Below the pieces are notes generated by a model. The model worked only from the letters and a program-made list of their open reading frames with translations. It did no database searches and was not told where the DNA came from. A stretch of 64,000 bases of DNA from Topomyia yanbarensis (taxonomy: Eukaryota; Arthropoda; Insecta; Diptera; Culicidae), in contig NC_080672.1 in the NCBI RefSeq assembly GCF_030247195.1, forward strand, positions 71,093,771 to 71,157,770, given 5' to 3'. Positions 1 to 9,464 of this stretch are shown in pieces; positions within the stretch are counted from its first letter, which is position 1; each line of letters begins with the position of its first letter. Position numbers and translations under genes: made by a program.

Positions 1-1291
1 AACATGATTAGATCGATCCCAAATATATTTAATTCACTTTGTGGTATGTATGAGATATTGAGACCATTGCGAAGTTTTTTGATGCTTATGATATCATGAA
101 TATTTGCGGACTATTATTACAGTCTTTTTAAGGGACCAGACAGTGTTTGAGGCTAAGAAAATTTGCTCGATTATAACTTTGATTTAAAACTTATAGCAGT
201 AATTTGCAAGTTTAGATAACTGAAGACCAAACAAGTATGGTCAAATAAGTTCAGTAAAATTGTACTTGTATTTAAATTAATCTCCAATTCACTTCGATCA
301 CAAGTCACCCTGCTTTATTAATTTTGAAATCAACAGACGTACAATCAATTCTATATCATTCTCAATATTAATCTTAAAGTTGAAATTGTAACACTATACG
401 AAACAGCTACCGACCGTAGGTTCGTTTCTATCAACCCCTTCCAAAGTCTGAACACGTTCCACCTCGCTGATCATTCCACGTGGTTGGTTGGTTAGTTATT
501 TGGTTGGGAACGTCATGACATCGGCATCAAGGACGACAACGTATCGCAGCAGGCGGGCGTGCGCGCCTTTCGAGAGCGACATATAAGCCCATTCCAGACC
601 AGTCAGTGCAGTGGCTGACTGACTGACTGACTGACTGTGTTGCCAATGGAAACAAACATCCATCCGTCAGAGAATAGCTGATAGCTGGCTGATGTTGGTC
701 GGATGATCTGAGCTGCTGAAAGGTCCCATCGTCACATTGTCTCCCTTTCGCGCGGCATTGGGAGTGGCGCTGGGGGTACAGAGGGAGCGGAATTCATCGC
801 ACAGCCGGAGTTCGGCGCAGGTTATAACGAAGCAAAAATAAAGACCCGTTGAATTGAAGTTGCAAGTCAGCGAATTGTAATTTACAAAATGGGTACAAAC
901 TGTGGGGGAGATGAAAAATGAGCAAGAAAAACGACATGTTGTTTGGCGTCGGGATGTTCTGTGAAGCGGGATTTGGTTCGGGCTTCCGGATGTTTTCATG
1001 CCGGACTGTTGGTGCTGTTCGAGCTCGAAGAAAGAACCATCAATGGGGAGAACAATGCCAGCGGAGAGCGGCATTCACCGAAAAATAGTTCTATTTCTCA
1101 TTTCCATTTTATTCCCATTCCGGAAAGGAAACAAAAATCGAAGAAAAATAGTTGCTGAAATAACAGAATCATCCGCCACTGGGGAATGTTCTTTTCCTCG
1201 CTCTATTGTAACTGTAGGTACGGTACACAAATTTGTTTTAATTCCGTGACTCTGTTTCTTTTTTGTTCCCATCATCCATCCCGCTATTCAG
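1..1291. other. Non-coding DNA upstream of the Sox exon (intron)
   Basis: No coding exon is recognisable here. The stretch ends in a normal 3' splice site (pyrimidine-rich tract, then CAG at 1289-1291). Positions 615-636 are a short CTGA tetranucleotide microsatellite. The missing first half of the HMG box is not encoded here, so the previous Sox exon lies outside the window and this is probably intron throughout. The GC-richer, non-repetitive part (about 480-1000) could hold regulatory sequence, but that is inference only. Confidence 0.6.
615..636. repeat. (CTGA)n microsatellite
   Basis: About five and a half perfect copies of the tetranucleotide CTGA, directly visible. Confidence 0.9.
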
Positions 1292-1486
1292 GAGCCGAAT
1301 GGAAGCTGCTGACCGAGGACGAAAAACGACCATTCATCGACGAAGCGAAAAGGCTCCGGGCGATGCACATGAAGGAACACCCGGACTATAAGTACCGGCC
1401 GAGGAGGAAACCGAAACCGATCCGACGTGACGGGTATCCCTATCCGATGACGTATCCCTCCGTGCCGGTCGACGCTCTGCGGGCAG
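1292..1486 (+). CDS. Sox21b: SoxB2-type transcription factor, internal exon (second half of HMG box)
   Basis: This exon encodes the C-terminal half of a Sox HMG DNA-binding domain: [20 protein letters not shown], then [18 protein letters not shown], the group-B signature. The next residues, [18 protein letters not shown], resemble insect Sox21b and vertebrate SOX14/21 more than SoxNeuro or Dichaete. The acceptor is CAG at 1289-1291 and the donor is CAG|GTTAGT at 1486/1487. The exon starts in phase 1, splitting a Gly codon, and ends in phase 1. SoxB proteins bind ACAAT-type sites and act in neural and intestinal cell-fate control. The first half of the HMG box, with the start codon, lies upstream of the window. 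The group-B assignment is firm. The choice of Sox21b over Sox21a is from remembered family features and is less certain. Confidence 0.9.
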
Positions 1487-1626
1487 GTTAGTGTGTTTGA
1501 CTATTTTATGATAAAACAAAAATTCAGATCAGATCGGGATTATTGCCATGACATAGACACCAGGGTATGTTTAAAACATCTCGAAGTGCCTCTTATCCTC
1601 CACAACGTAATAAATACTAAACTAAT

Positions 1627-1750
1627 GGTATTTTCGTTTTTGACACTACATTGGTGTAGTCGATGCTACACTCATTCAAACTTGGGTGTAATCAGTCTAT
1701 CAGTCTAGCACTACACCGGTGTAGCACCAAGAAAAAACGAAAACGCTATA
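1627..1750. mobile_element. Small MITE with imperfect terminal inverted repeats
   Basis: The left end (from 1627, GGTATTTTCGTTTTTGACAC) and the right end (1708-1750, ending GAAAAAACGAAAACGCTA) form an imperfect inverted repeat of about 40 bp. Both ends also contain the small palindrome CTACA-N-GTGTAG. There is no coding capacity. The exact ends and superfamily are not resolved. Confidence 0.5.
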
Positions 1751-1913
1751 AGCTCGAACATATTATTATAAAGTTATTATAATATTTCCTTATGAATAGG
1801 TATTGAGCCTATTTGGAAACTTTTAAGTTTTTCGTGCTAGAATTATACAAAGTTTTAAAAATTTTGGAGCATGTTGAAAAGTTTTGATAACGATGCAAAA
1901 AATACATGTTTTG

Positions 1914-2045
1914 CTTTTCTCATATAGAAAGGTTATGCAATCACTCCGAAAATAGACAACTTAATCCCGGCCCGGCCCAGGCCCAGTGTCATATCCCATT
2001 CAATTCAGTTCGTCAAGATCGGAAAAGTCTGTATGTGCGTGCATG
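1914..2045 (+). repeat. Dispersed mosquito repeat (CTTTCTCATATAGAAAGG family), 5' fragment
   Basis: It begins with a near-copy of the palindrome CCTTTCTCATATAGAAAGG and continues through GTTATGCAATCACTC, GGCCCGGCCC and GTGTCATATCCCATTC. The same sequence order recurs at 22879 and 23367. This is a highly repeated non-autonomous family in culicine genomes. Only the 5' end is present here. Confidence 0.75.
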
Positions 2046-2329
2046 TTTGTTTTTTACTTGGCGGTAAAGCTTTTACGGCAACCCAGCACACGTTCAGTAG
2101 TTGATCATACTGCCGATTTCGTACATCGCATGCCAGAGTGATAAACTCTGAACAGAAAAGAAAACTCCGAACCCTACTCCTCTAAACTCCACCAAGGAGT
2201 CCGACATTTTCCTGATCCCCCGGATTCCATTTGAAATGACAACTTGGGGAGAGTGCACTCGTGCACTGCGCTTGATTCCAGGTCAAGCTGATCGCGCTAG
2301 TTCGCTAGTCTCATAACCGCCATTTCCGT

Positions 2330-3000
2330 CCTGCACGGTATCCAGCGATTCCGATTGGAGGGTGGCTTCCGGTTCACTGGGTCCCGACGACCCTATACTG
2401 GTGGTTTGTTGCGTTCGGTGCTACTCGGCGTAGTCCCCGGCTGTGGAGCTAGCCTACCTCGTCGGAGAGTTTCCCGACGAAAGAATGTTTCAAAATGAAA
2501 TGCCGAGATCGATCCTGCGATTCTGGATGGAGGGTAACTTCCAGTTCACAGGTGCCCTGACAACCATTTGCCGATGCTACTTCACTGTCTACTCGAGCTA
2601 GTTTCTAGTGGTGAAGCTAACCTACTCCGACGGAGAAATTTTCCGAAAGGAAATAAAAATCGTACCGAGGTCAGTCCAGTGATTCCGAGGGGCGAATGAC
2701 TTCCGGTTCTCAGGAGCTCCGACGACCTATCGTCGACGGTGCGTGCGCTCAATCTAGTTCACGGCGGTTGATTTAGCCTACTCCAGTCGCTCCCGTTGGT
2801 CTACTTTATCTCTTTCGTGCAGACGGACTTGTCGAGTGCCAAGGTCGGTCCGGCGATTCCTGTTGGAGTGTAACTTCCAGCTCATCGGTGCCTCGACGAC
2901 CCAAAGCCGTGTACTGCTGCATTGCTGGTCGTTGCTCCTCTCGCCATCTTCGTTACAACGCTGACATGGTCTGAACGACCACTCTGTTCACCGCGTTCCA
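2330..3000 (-). repeat. Degenerate ~175-bp tandem repeats at the 3' end of the R1-like LINE
   Basis: Related blocks recur about every 175 bp, near 2340, 2510, 2685 and 2860. Each contains a GCGATTCC-type box followed by GG(A/G)GGGT(G/A)(A/G)CTTCC(G/A)G and a CGACGACC-type box. The same family recurs alone at 48590-48850. The repeats sit just downstream of the LINE C-terminal coding region, so they are best read as its repetitive 3' UTR. Confidence 0.65.
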
Positions 3001-3021
3001 TTTTCCTTTTTTCTCGCAAAT

Positions 3022-6000
3022 CTATTGGACAATAATATTCATGTTAACGTCCTCACCGATAATGTTTCTCATTTCGTTATGCTCGTGCTCGATTGGCGGG
3101 TATCCGGAGACCACGTGCTCAGGCGTATCATCCGCATCATCGCACGCGATGCAAAACGGCGATCTCGCGTAGCCGAACCTGATCCGATACTTCTTGAAAC
3201 AGCCATGACCAGACAAGACTTGTGTCATGTGGAAGTTCACTTCGCCGTGCGCTCTGTTAACCCACACCAACAGGTATGGAATTAGTCGATAGGTTCATCT
3301 GCAGTTTACAGCATCGCACTTGCTTAAGGTATCAGCTCGTTTACGGACTTCTCGCGTACCTCGATTCCTATAACACTCACTATCTTCTTAGCGCAAAAGG
3401 TTTATGGGAATCGTTCCAGCTATCGTGCTATTCAGCCGAGATGTGTTCCTCTTCGTCTGCAGTGCCGTCACCCAAGCAGGTCCTGCGTATCTGAGCACCG
3501 ATGTGGAGACACTCGCCAGTAGTCGCTTTTTGTTGCTGATGATCGCCGAGTTTTTGGGCATGATCCAAGATAGTGCCGACATCACTTTCACAGCCCTCCC
3601 GCATGTGTGGTCGATGTGCCTATAAAAGCTTAGTCGGTCGTCTATCATCACTCCCAGTTGTCTAACTTCCCGCTTTGAGTCGATGATACACTCTCCGACC
3701 GAAATTCTTGCCTGCTTTTTGGTTGCCAACCATCTCGGTTTTGTGGTGAGCTAACTTCAGCTTCTTCTCGCGTATCCAATCTTCCACAACATCTACCGCC
3801 TCCGTTGTGAGTACTTTTACTTCTTCTAGTGATTCACCGATCACAAGGAATACCAAATCGTCCGCAAAACCGACAATCTTCACGCCCCTGGGGAGACTCA
3901 GCTTCAGCACTCCATCGTACATAGCATTCCAAAAAGTTGGGCCGAGCATGGAACCCTGTGGAACCTGCGGAGTTGCCGGTTCTTGAAGCACCTGTTGTTC
4001 AACGTTGCGTTAGAAGGTGTTATAAGGAGAGCGGGGATAGACACGAGAGGCACGATCTTCAGGAAGTCCGTTCAGCTTCTTGGCTTCGCCGAACACTTTG
4101 ACATAAAGGCACGGAACTTTGAGGCGATGTCGGAAACGTACATCAGACTGAAAGCTGAAGCCAATAGGATTGGACTTGCCATCAACGTTTCGAAGACAAA
4201 ATACATGAGAGGAAGAGGTTCTAGAGACGACAATGTGAACCTCCCATCCCGAGTTTAGATTGACGGTGACGAAATCGAGATGGTCGACGAATTGGTGTAT
4301 TTGGGCTCACTGGTAATCGCCGACAATGATACCAGCAAAGAAATTCAGAGACGCATCTTGGCGGGAAATCGTGGCTACTTTGGACTCCGGAGGACGCTCC
4401 GGTCGAACAAAATTCACCGCCGCACGAAGTAGATTATCTACAAAACGCTGATTAGACCGGTGGTCCTCTACGGCCACGAGACCTGGACTATGCTCGTAGA
4501 GGATCAACGCGCCCTTGAAGTTTTCGAACGAAAGGTGTTGCGTACCATCTATGGTGGCGTGCAGATGGAAGACGGAACGTGGCGCAGGTAACCACTCCGC
4601 AGTAACGGTTTTCGCTTCTCTTTTGCTTCAGCGCATATTGGATAGACCATTCTCTCCCTCCGTGTATGTTGTAAACCTGTTAAGGATGACTCTTTCAAGC
4701 ACCTTGCCGACTGTATTCAACAGGCATATCGGATTGTATTCTGAAAGATCTCCAGAGGACTTACCTGGCTTCGGCAACAGCACTAGCTTTTGAAGCTTCC
4801 AGAGGTTGGGGAAGTTATCATCGTCGATAGATTTTTGCAACGCGGTCCTAAACATATCCGGGTTCGTTAGGATTGCTGTTTTCAGAGCCACGTTGAGAAT
4901 ACTGTCTGTTCCCGGGGCCTTCTTGGTTCTCAAGCTTTTTGTCACCACTATCAGCTCCTCGTTGGTTACCTGAGCTTCGTAGTCATACTGAGTCCCGTAT
5001 GGCGTGGGCGGCCAGGAGATCGGCTCATGCAGTGGAAATAGCGCTTCTACGATGACTCTCATCCTCTCCGGGCACCTATCCGGCGGTACTGCCGGTCCTC
5101 TTATCTTCGCCATGCCAACTCTATAGACTTTCCCCCACGGATTTGAATTGACGTTGCGGTAAAGCTCCTCTAGGCAGGCTTTCTTACAGAGCTAAATGTC
5201 CTTGTTAAATGCGGCTCTTGCCGCCTTATAAGCTTTAGATTTTAGAGCAGCTCTTTCAGCGACGTTTTGGGCTCTCTGAATTTTCCTCCGGGCTCGGTGG
5301 CAACATGTACGTAGATCAGCAATCACCGAGTTCTACCAAAAGGCCGGGCGGCGACCTTGGTTTATCTTCACTTGGCATGGTTGCGTCGGACGCCCTTGCT
5401 AATGCCGTTATCACTTTATCTGTACTGAAGTGCAGGTGATTACAGTCACGTCTTAACGCTTCAACGAAGACTGTCTTGTCGAACTTAGTTGTTTTCCTCC
5501 TCCGCTCGTTTGATTGGGTCACACGTGCTTCAGACTGTCTATTGCATCCGATAGTGTACCGGATCGCTTGGTGGTTACTGTGGGTGTACCCTCGCACACT
5601 CTTCAATTCAAACTTCTAACCCGATAACTGATTCTCGAGCTCCTCGACGATAGGTGCTGGTTGTACCGTCGTTTGCATCTACGTTCAGCTTTGCAAAGGC
5701 CTCAAGTAGACTACTCCCCCTTAAGTTGGTGAAGCGGCTGTCCCTTTTTACTGCAGAAGAAGACTCCATTGATTTTGGCGATTACAAAGTCTTCATCTAC
5801 GCGATAAACCACTTCCTGAAATGGAAATCTTTCCGTCGTCCAAATCGCCACTGATTTTGTGTTATCTGCTATCCAGTTTCTCTCGCCGACCAGGATACGG
5901 TATGGCTCCGAAATAATAGCTACATCGCATTCAGACTCCGCTACAGATTGTCGCAGCAAGTGTTGTGCTGTATCGCAGTGGTTGAGGTTGATTTTCGTTA

Positions 6001-6060
6001 CCTCGACTATGACTTGGTTGCAGTTGTTACCTTCATCGTTTGCATAGATCAGATATCTCG
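3022..6060 (-). pseudogene. R1-like LINE ORF2 (endonuclease/reverse transcriptase), broken
   Basis: In minus-strand order: endonuclease pieces (5711-5959, with VAIISEPYRI; 5316-5606, with SNHQAIRYTI); the start of RT (4628-5113, with TKKAPGTDSI and CLLNTVGKVLERVI); the catalytic RT part (3662-3991, with the FADD box); the thumb-like region (3388-3729); and the C-terminal Cys/His region (3022-3270). At least five frames are needed to read it. About 100 residues between the NRFTTY and VPQGS segments are missing, where the antisense fragment sits. It cannot make a functional protein. Confidence 0.85.
3985..4632 (+). pseudogene. RT C-terminal fragment of a second LINE, inserted antisense in the R1 ORF2
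   Basis: On the + strand the frame from 3983 reads LLGFAEHFDIKARNFEAMSE, then ANRIGLAINVSKTKYMRGRG. A later segment reads LVYLGSLVIADNDTSKEIQRR and LIRPVVLYGHETWTMLVEDQ. These are the palm/thumb parts of a LINE reverse transcriptase that is abundant in mosquitoes. The usual FADD catalytic box is mutated to FAEH and two stops interrupt the frame. I suspect an RTE-like lineage but cannot fix the clade. It lies opposite to, and replaces part of, the R1 reverse transcriptase. The boundaries are estimated from where each similarity stops. Confidence 0.75.
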
Positions 6061-7471
6061 GAGCCTGTCGACAGTTTTTTTCCTTGTGACCTTCTTTCCC
6101 GCACCTTCTGCATAATTTGCTCCTGTCAGGTCCACTGAAGTTTCTCGCCAGATGGCAGAACTCTTAACACTTGAAGCACACTTACGGTCTCTGAGAGACA
6201 CTCAATGGACATACTGACCAGCCAACTTTGATGTTCCCAATTTTCAATGCCTTGTTTGCTGCTTCGACTGAAAGACTAATGCTGTTTTCGGTTTTAGAAT
6301 CGAGTCGCCCTAGGTTCGCTCTAATGTTTACAGTTTCCATACAAAAGTGACAGCTTCGAGCGAACCTAGAGCAACTCTGATCTAAAAACGAAATCAGCAT
6401 AACTGAAGCCGCTTGCGTGCCGAAAGGTCCCTTTCTCATTTGGATCGTCATCTGTACCTAACCAAGCTCGCACTGTTCTTTCAGAGCTTCTCTTAGCTCT
6501 TCTTCCGAAGATATTTCATTCAGGTCCTTACATTGGATTGTTGCCTCTGGGCAAAAGGCTCTCACTTCCACCGCTTCGCCCACAACTTTCTCGGTGAGCT
6601 CTTTATAAGTGGAGCTGTTTAACTTCGGATCCTTTTTCAGTTCCAGGGTCATCTCTCCGGTGCCTAATTTTCTTAAAGTTTGAGCCCATCTCCTTGAGTA
6701 CCGGGTTTATTGGCATTGCGCGCAGTACCTTCTCGTACGAGTCATCGCTAGTTTTGACTATGAGTGCTTCACCTTTGTTTCGTTCCTTGAAGAGCTTTCT
6801 CTTTTCGGCCCTATCCTTGTTGTTCTCCTTCCATTGCTGCCAACGACTTCCCATGTGGTGTTTTTACCCACGTTAGTGGCTGCTTCGTTCGTTACGCGTA
6901 CCACTACGCCGGGAGCCTCTTTGTGTTTTTTGGAGTCTCCTTATCTCGCTTCACCTGGTGAAGCTCTTGACCTCGCCGGTGTAGAGAGGGAGACGGTTTC
7001 CGTTCCCTGGGTTTTCGTCTTTCGCCTCGTAAGTTTCCCTCACTTTCAGTCATGCCATTGTTTGCCTTATTTCCAAAGACTTCTGGGCCAACAACAACTC
7101 CTGGCCGGTTAGCTCCGCTTTCTGCTCCAAGGTTCTCCATTCCTTGACGGCCAATTCGAGGATTCCAAACCTTTTGTCAACAAAGTTGTGCAGTTCATCC
7201 TCTAGTTTTTAGCAACTGCTATACTCGGAAAGCTTGGTATTTTCAACCAGGCACTGCCTTCCTGCTTTTACTGCTTCACTTGAAGCTGCGGCTGCGGCTA
7301 CGGCTGCTGGTGCTGTTGAGGCTGCTCCTGGTGTTGAAGCTAGGCCTGCTGTTTCTTCTGGTCGTGCTGTTATTGCACTGGTTGGCTTTGCCGAGGTGGT
7401 GACCTCGTTGAACAACTTTTGACGAAGGGATTTGCCCTGTCTACTTCATAGGTGTAGGTTTCTTGCTCCAT
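6060..7471 (-). pseudogene. R1-like LINE ORF1 (gag-like nucleic-acid-binding protein), broken
   Basis: It starts at the minus-strand ATG ending at 7471 (MEQETYTYEVDRANPF). An Ala/Thr-rich segment follows (7209-7415). Then come a basic region and the R1-type motif GEALIVKTSDDSYEKVLRAM (6603-6854), an EKVVGEAVEVRAFCP block (6458-6652), and zinc knuckles of the form CX2CX4HX4C (CRRCGKEGHKEKNC near 6075-6120). Such ORF1 proteins coat LINE RNA. Several frameshifts and stops make it non-functional. Confidence 0.8.
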
Positions 7472-7961
7472 TTTGTTGGGTCTCTACTCCGGGCCGCTAT
7501 CTCCATTCGTTGTACATAATCGCCTCTCGTGATCCCAGGATTATCTATACAAACAACAGGGAGGTCTTGCTAGGCTTGACACATGAGGAATAGTGTTCAA
7601 ACCCAAATCGGTGTAAAATAGGAAATGCTCCACCCGAACCTAGTACGGCCAACTAAATGGTGACGAGTTTTGAACGTACCCGGAGACCTGCTACCTGGGT
7701 TTTGTCGGGACGGAGGCTCAGGGAGTAGAGCAGCACGCCTGTCAGCTGTCCGTAGACGTTCACAAAAGCCGGTATGCTGTAGTCAGAATGTTACTGGCGT
7801 CGATCCTGATGTGCCGGTTAACATTCCGGTTGTCTATCTGTGTGTGTACGTAACGGACAAACTATCACTAGGCTTTCGAAGCAATAGCTGAATTGATCTT
7901 ATCCAAACCAATTTCAAATGAAAAGCCCAACACTCCGACAGAATTAATTAATTTGTTTTTG

Positions 7962-7965
7962 ATTC
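7962..7965. repeat. Target-site duplication, left copy
   Basis: ATTC immediately before the 5' LTR, matched by ATTC at 16878-16881 after the 3' LTR. Confidence 0.85.
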
Positions 7966-9015
7966 TGTGACCTTTCGTTCACTTTTCGCAGGTTCACTGT
8001 TCTTTATCGTGACCTTACGGATTAAATTAAATATATATGGGGAAAAATCACTTAATATTATTTAGCTAGATAGGATTAAAATAAATATTAAAACGAACTA
8101 TTAGATTTAAAAGTCAAATATAAAATCAATTATAATAAAATAAATTAAAAATTAACATGCATAAAATTCATATAATAAAATTGCTTTAGCTAGATAGACG
8201 GCACAACGATCAAATTGAAAAACTCTACACAAACTAGGATTTATATTCAGCTCATGCAACACTACACGCCACAAACACCCACCAATACCCATACTCCAGA
8301 GAACTGAAGTTGATTTGGTAACCACGGCTGATCAATGGAAAATCGGAGGCAAGGTTCCGGGAAACTCGGCAACCGACTCGATCGTCACTTGGACTTGGAA
8401 CAGCAAACCATCCACACGGCTTTTGGAGAAACTTATTAAAGTAATCAATGCGAAGTTAAGAAAAATTATAAAAAGTTTATATTACAAATATCAACCTTGA
8501 AATCGTGGAAACCATCATCTTGAACGAGCGTTTGCCGTAACAACCGTAGCACAATTCCGGGTCGCATATCGAATTGCGGTTTTCCGGAGGTAAAGCAACC
8601 GATCCACGTGCTTCAGAGTTTCAGCGAGACGACAAGTTCGAGAGAGAAGCGCACGAGTTCCCGAACCAGCCTGTTACCACCAAAAAGGCCATCAGGGCTC
8701 CGGAAGAGGATCGCCTTGGTCTGAGTTGGAGTCATCGGAACCAGAACCAAAAGAGGACGACGGCAACGGCAGGTGCGCAACGGGCCCACACACTCCACAC
8801 CTACACAATCCCTGTAAGTAATCATTTGTACCAAAGTAGGGCATTAGGGACGTTAGGGACCTTGAGGATAGAGTGCCAAATAAAACGACGGTTAGGATCA
8901 AAAAAGTGATTTTCCCCCTTTAAACCTTGAGAAACCGCACGGCGAGGATTGTGCCGACCCTGGGGTTAGGGTAGAGTTCCGTGCGACTGAGCGGGCGGTA
9001 ACGAAGGAAGTTACA
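7966..9015 (+). repeat. 5' LTR (1050 bp)
   Basis: Bounded by TG and CA and nearly identical to the 3' LTR. The first ~300 bp are AT-rich and the 3' half is GC-rich. A poly(A) signal AATAAA is at 8879-8884. No clear TATA promoter can be assigned; TATATATGG at about 8032-8040 is a possibility. Open frames of 61 and 111 codons inside the LTR resemble no known family and are probably incidental. Confidence 0.95.
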
Positions 9016-9018
9016 TTT

Positions 9019-9030
9019 TGGCGACCAACG
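9019..9030 (+). other. Primer-binding site of the LTR element
   Basis: TGGCGACCAACG begins 3 nt after the 5' LTR. The leading TGG pairs with a tRNA 3' CCA. TGGCGACC resembles the site of mdg1/412-type insect elements. The exact primer tRNA needs matching against the host's tRNAs. Confidence 0.7.
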
Positions 9031-9464
9031 AAAAATATTCCCTATTTTTCGAGGTTAAGCGAGGGGGGGATAACGATAGTGACCATCGTTTTCGCCGGTG
9101 TTACTGGTAATTGATCCCAGATTCAGCAAAAATTGATAGATAACGCCATTTCAAATCTAGCGCGAAGTGGATTTAAAGAATATATAATAATCGAACAGAT
9201 TCCGACGAAGTGTAGACCACGTGTTTGAATCGTGACTAAATACGGAGAAAGTAGCTATTAGTTCCAAGCTTCTAGCCTATTTAAAGAACACACAGATTTT
9301 TCAACCAAACGATTGAAATAAAACACCATATAAAACGATAAATTTATTTAGATTAACAAATTTGATGAAAATTGTACACGTGCTCAGTATCAGTGAAAAC
9401 CCGATTATTCCTTCTGGGAAATTACTTTTTTTTCTCTTAGTGTAAACATAGAAAATACTGTATA

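Larger units (their letters stand above)
2330..7890 (-). mobile_element. R1-clade non-LTR retrotransposon (LINE), nearly full length but dead
   Basis: Read on the minus strand, this is 5' UTR, ORF1 (from 7471), ORF2 (endonuclease plus reverse transcriptase, ending near 3022), and a 3' region of degenerate tandem repeats. Family marks are the ORF1 motif IVKTSDDSYEKVLRAM, CCHC zinc knuckles near 6070-6180, the RT motifs VPQGSMLGPTFW and FADDLVF, and a C-terminal cysteine/histidine motif (CIACDDADDTPEHV). Frames are broken repeatedly, and part of the RT is replaced by a fragment of another LINE in the opposite orientation. It is antisense to the Sox gene. The outer ends are approximate. Confidence 0.85.

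Noticed and set aside
1186..1290. In-frame ATG and 35 codons before the Sox exon
   Set aside because: The stretch is the pyrimidine-rich end of an intron. The HMG box is collinear only from 1292, and the split Gly codon fits splicing.
1493..1708. 71-codon + strand frame just after the Sox exon
   Set aside because: It lies beyond a good donor site and runs into a MITE. No Sox similarity.
7209..7422. Ala-rich frames on both strands
   Set aside because: The minus-strand one is part of the R1 ORF1. The plus-strand one is its antisense shadow.
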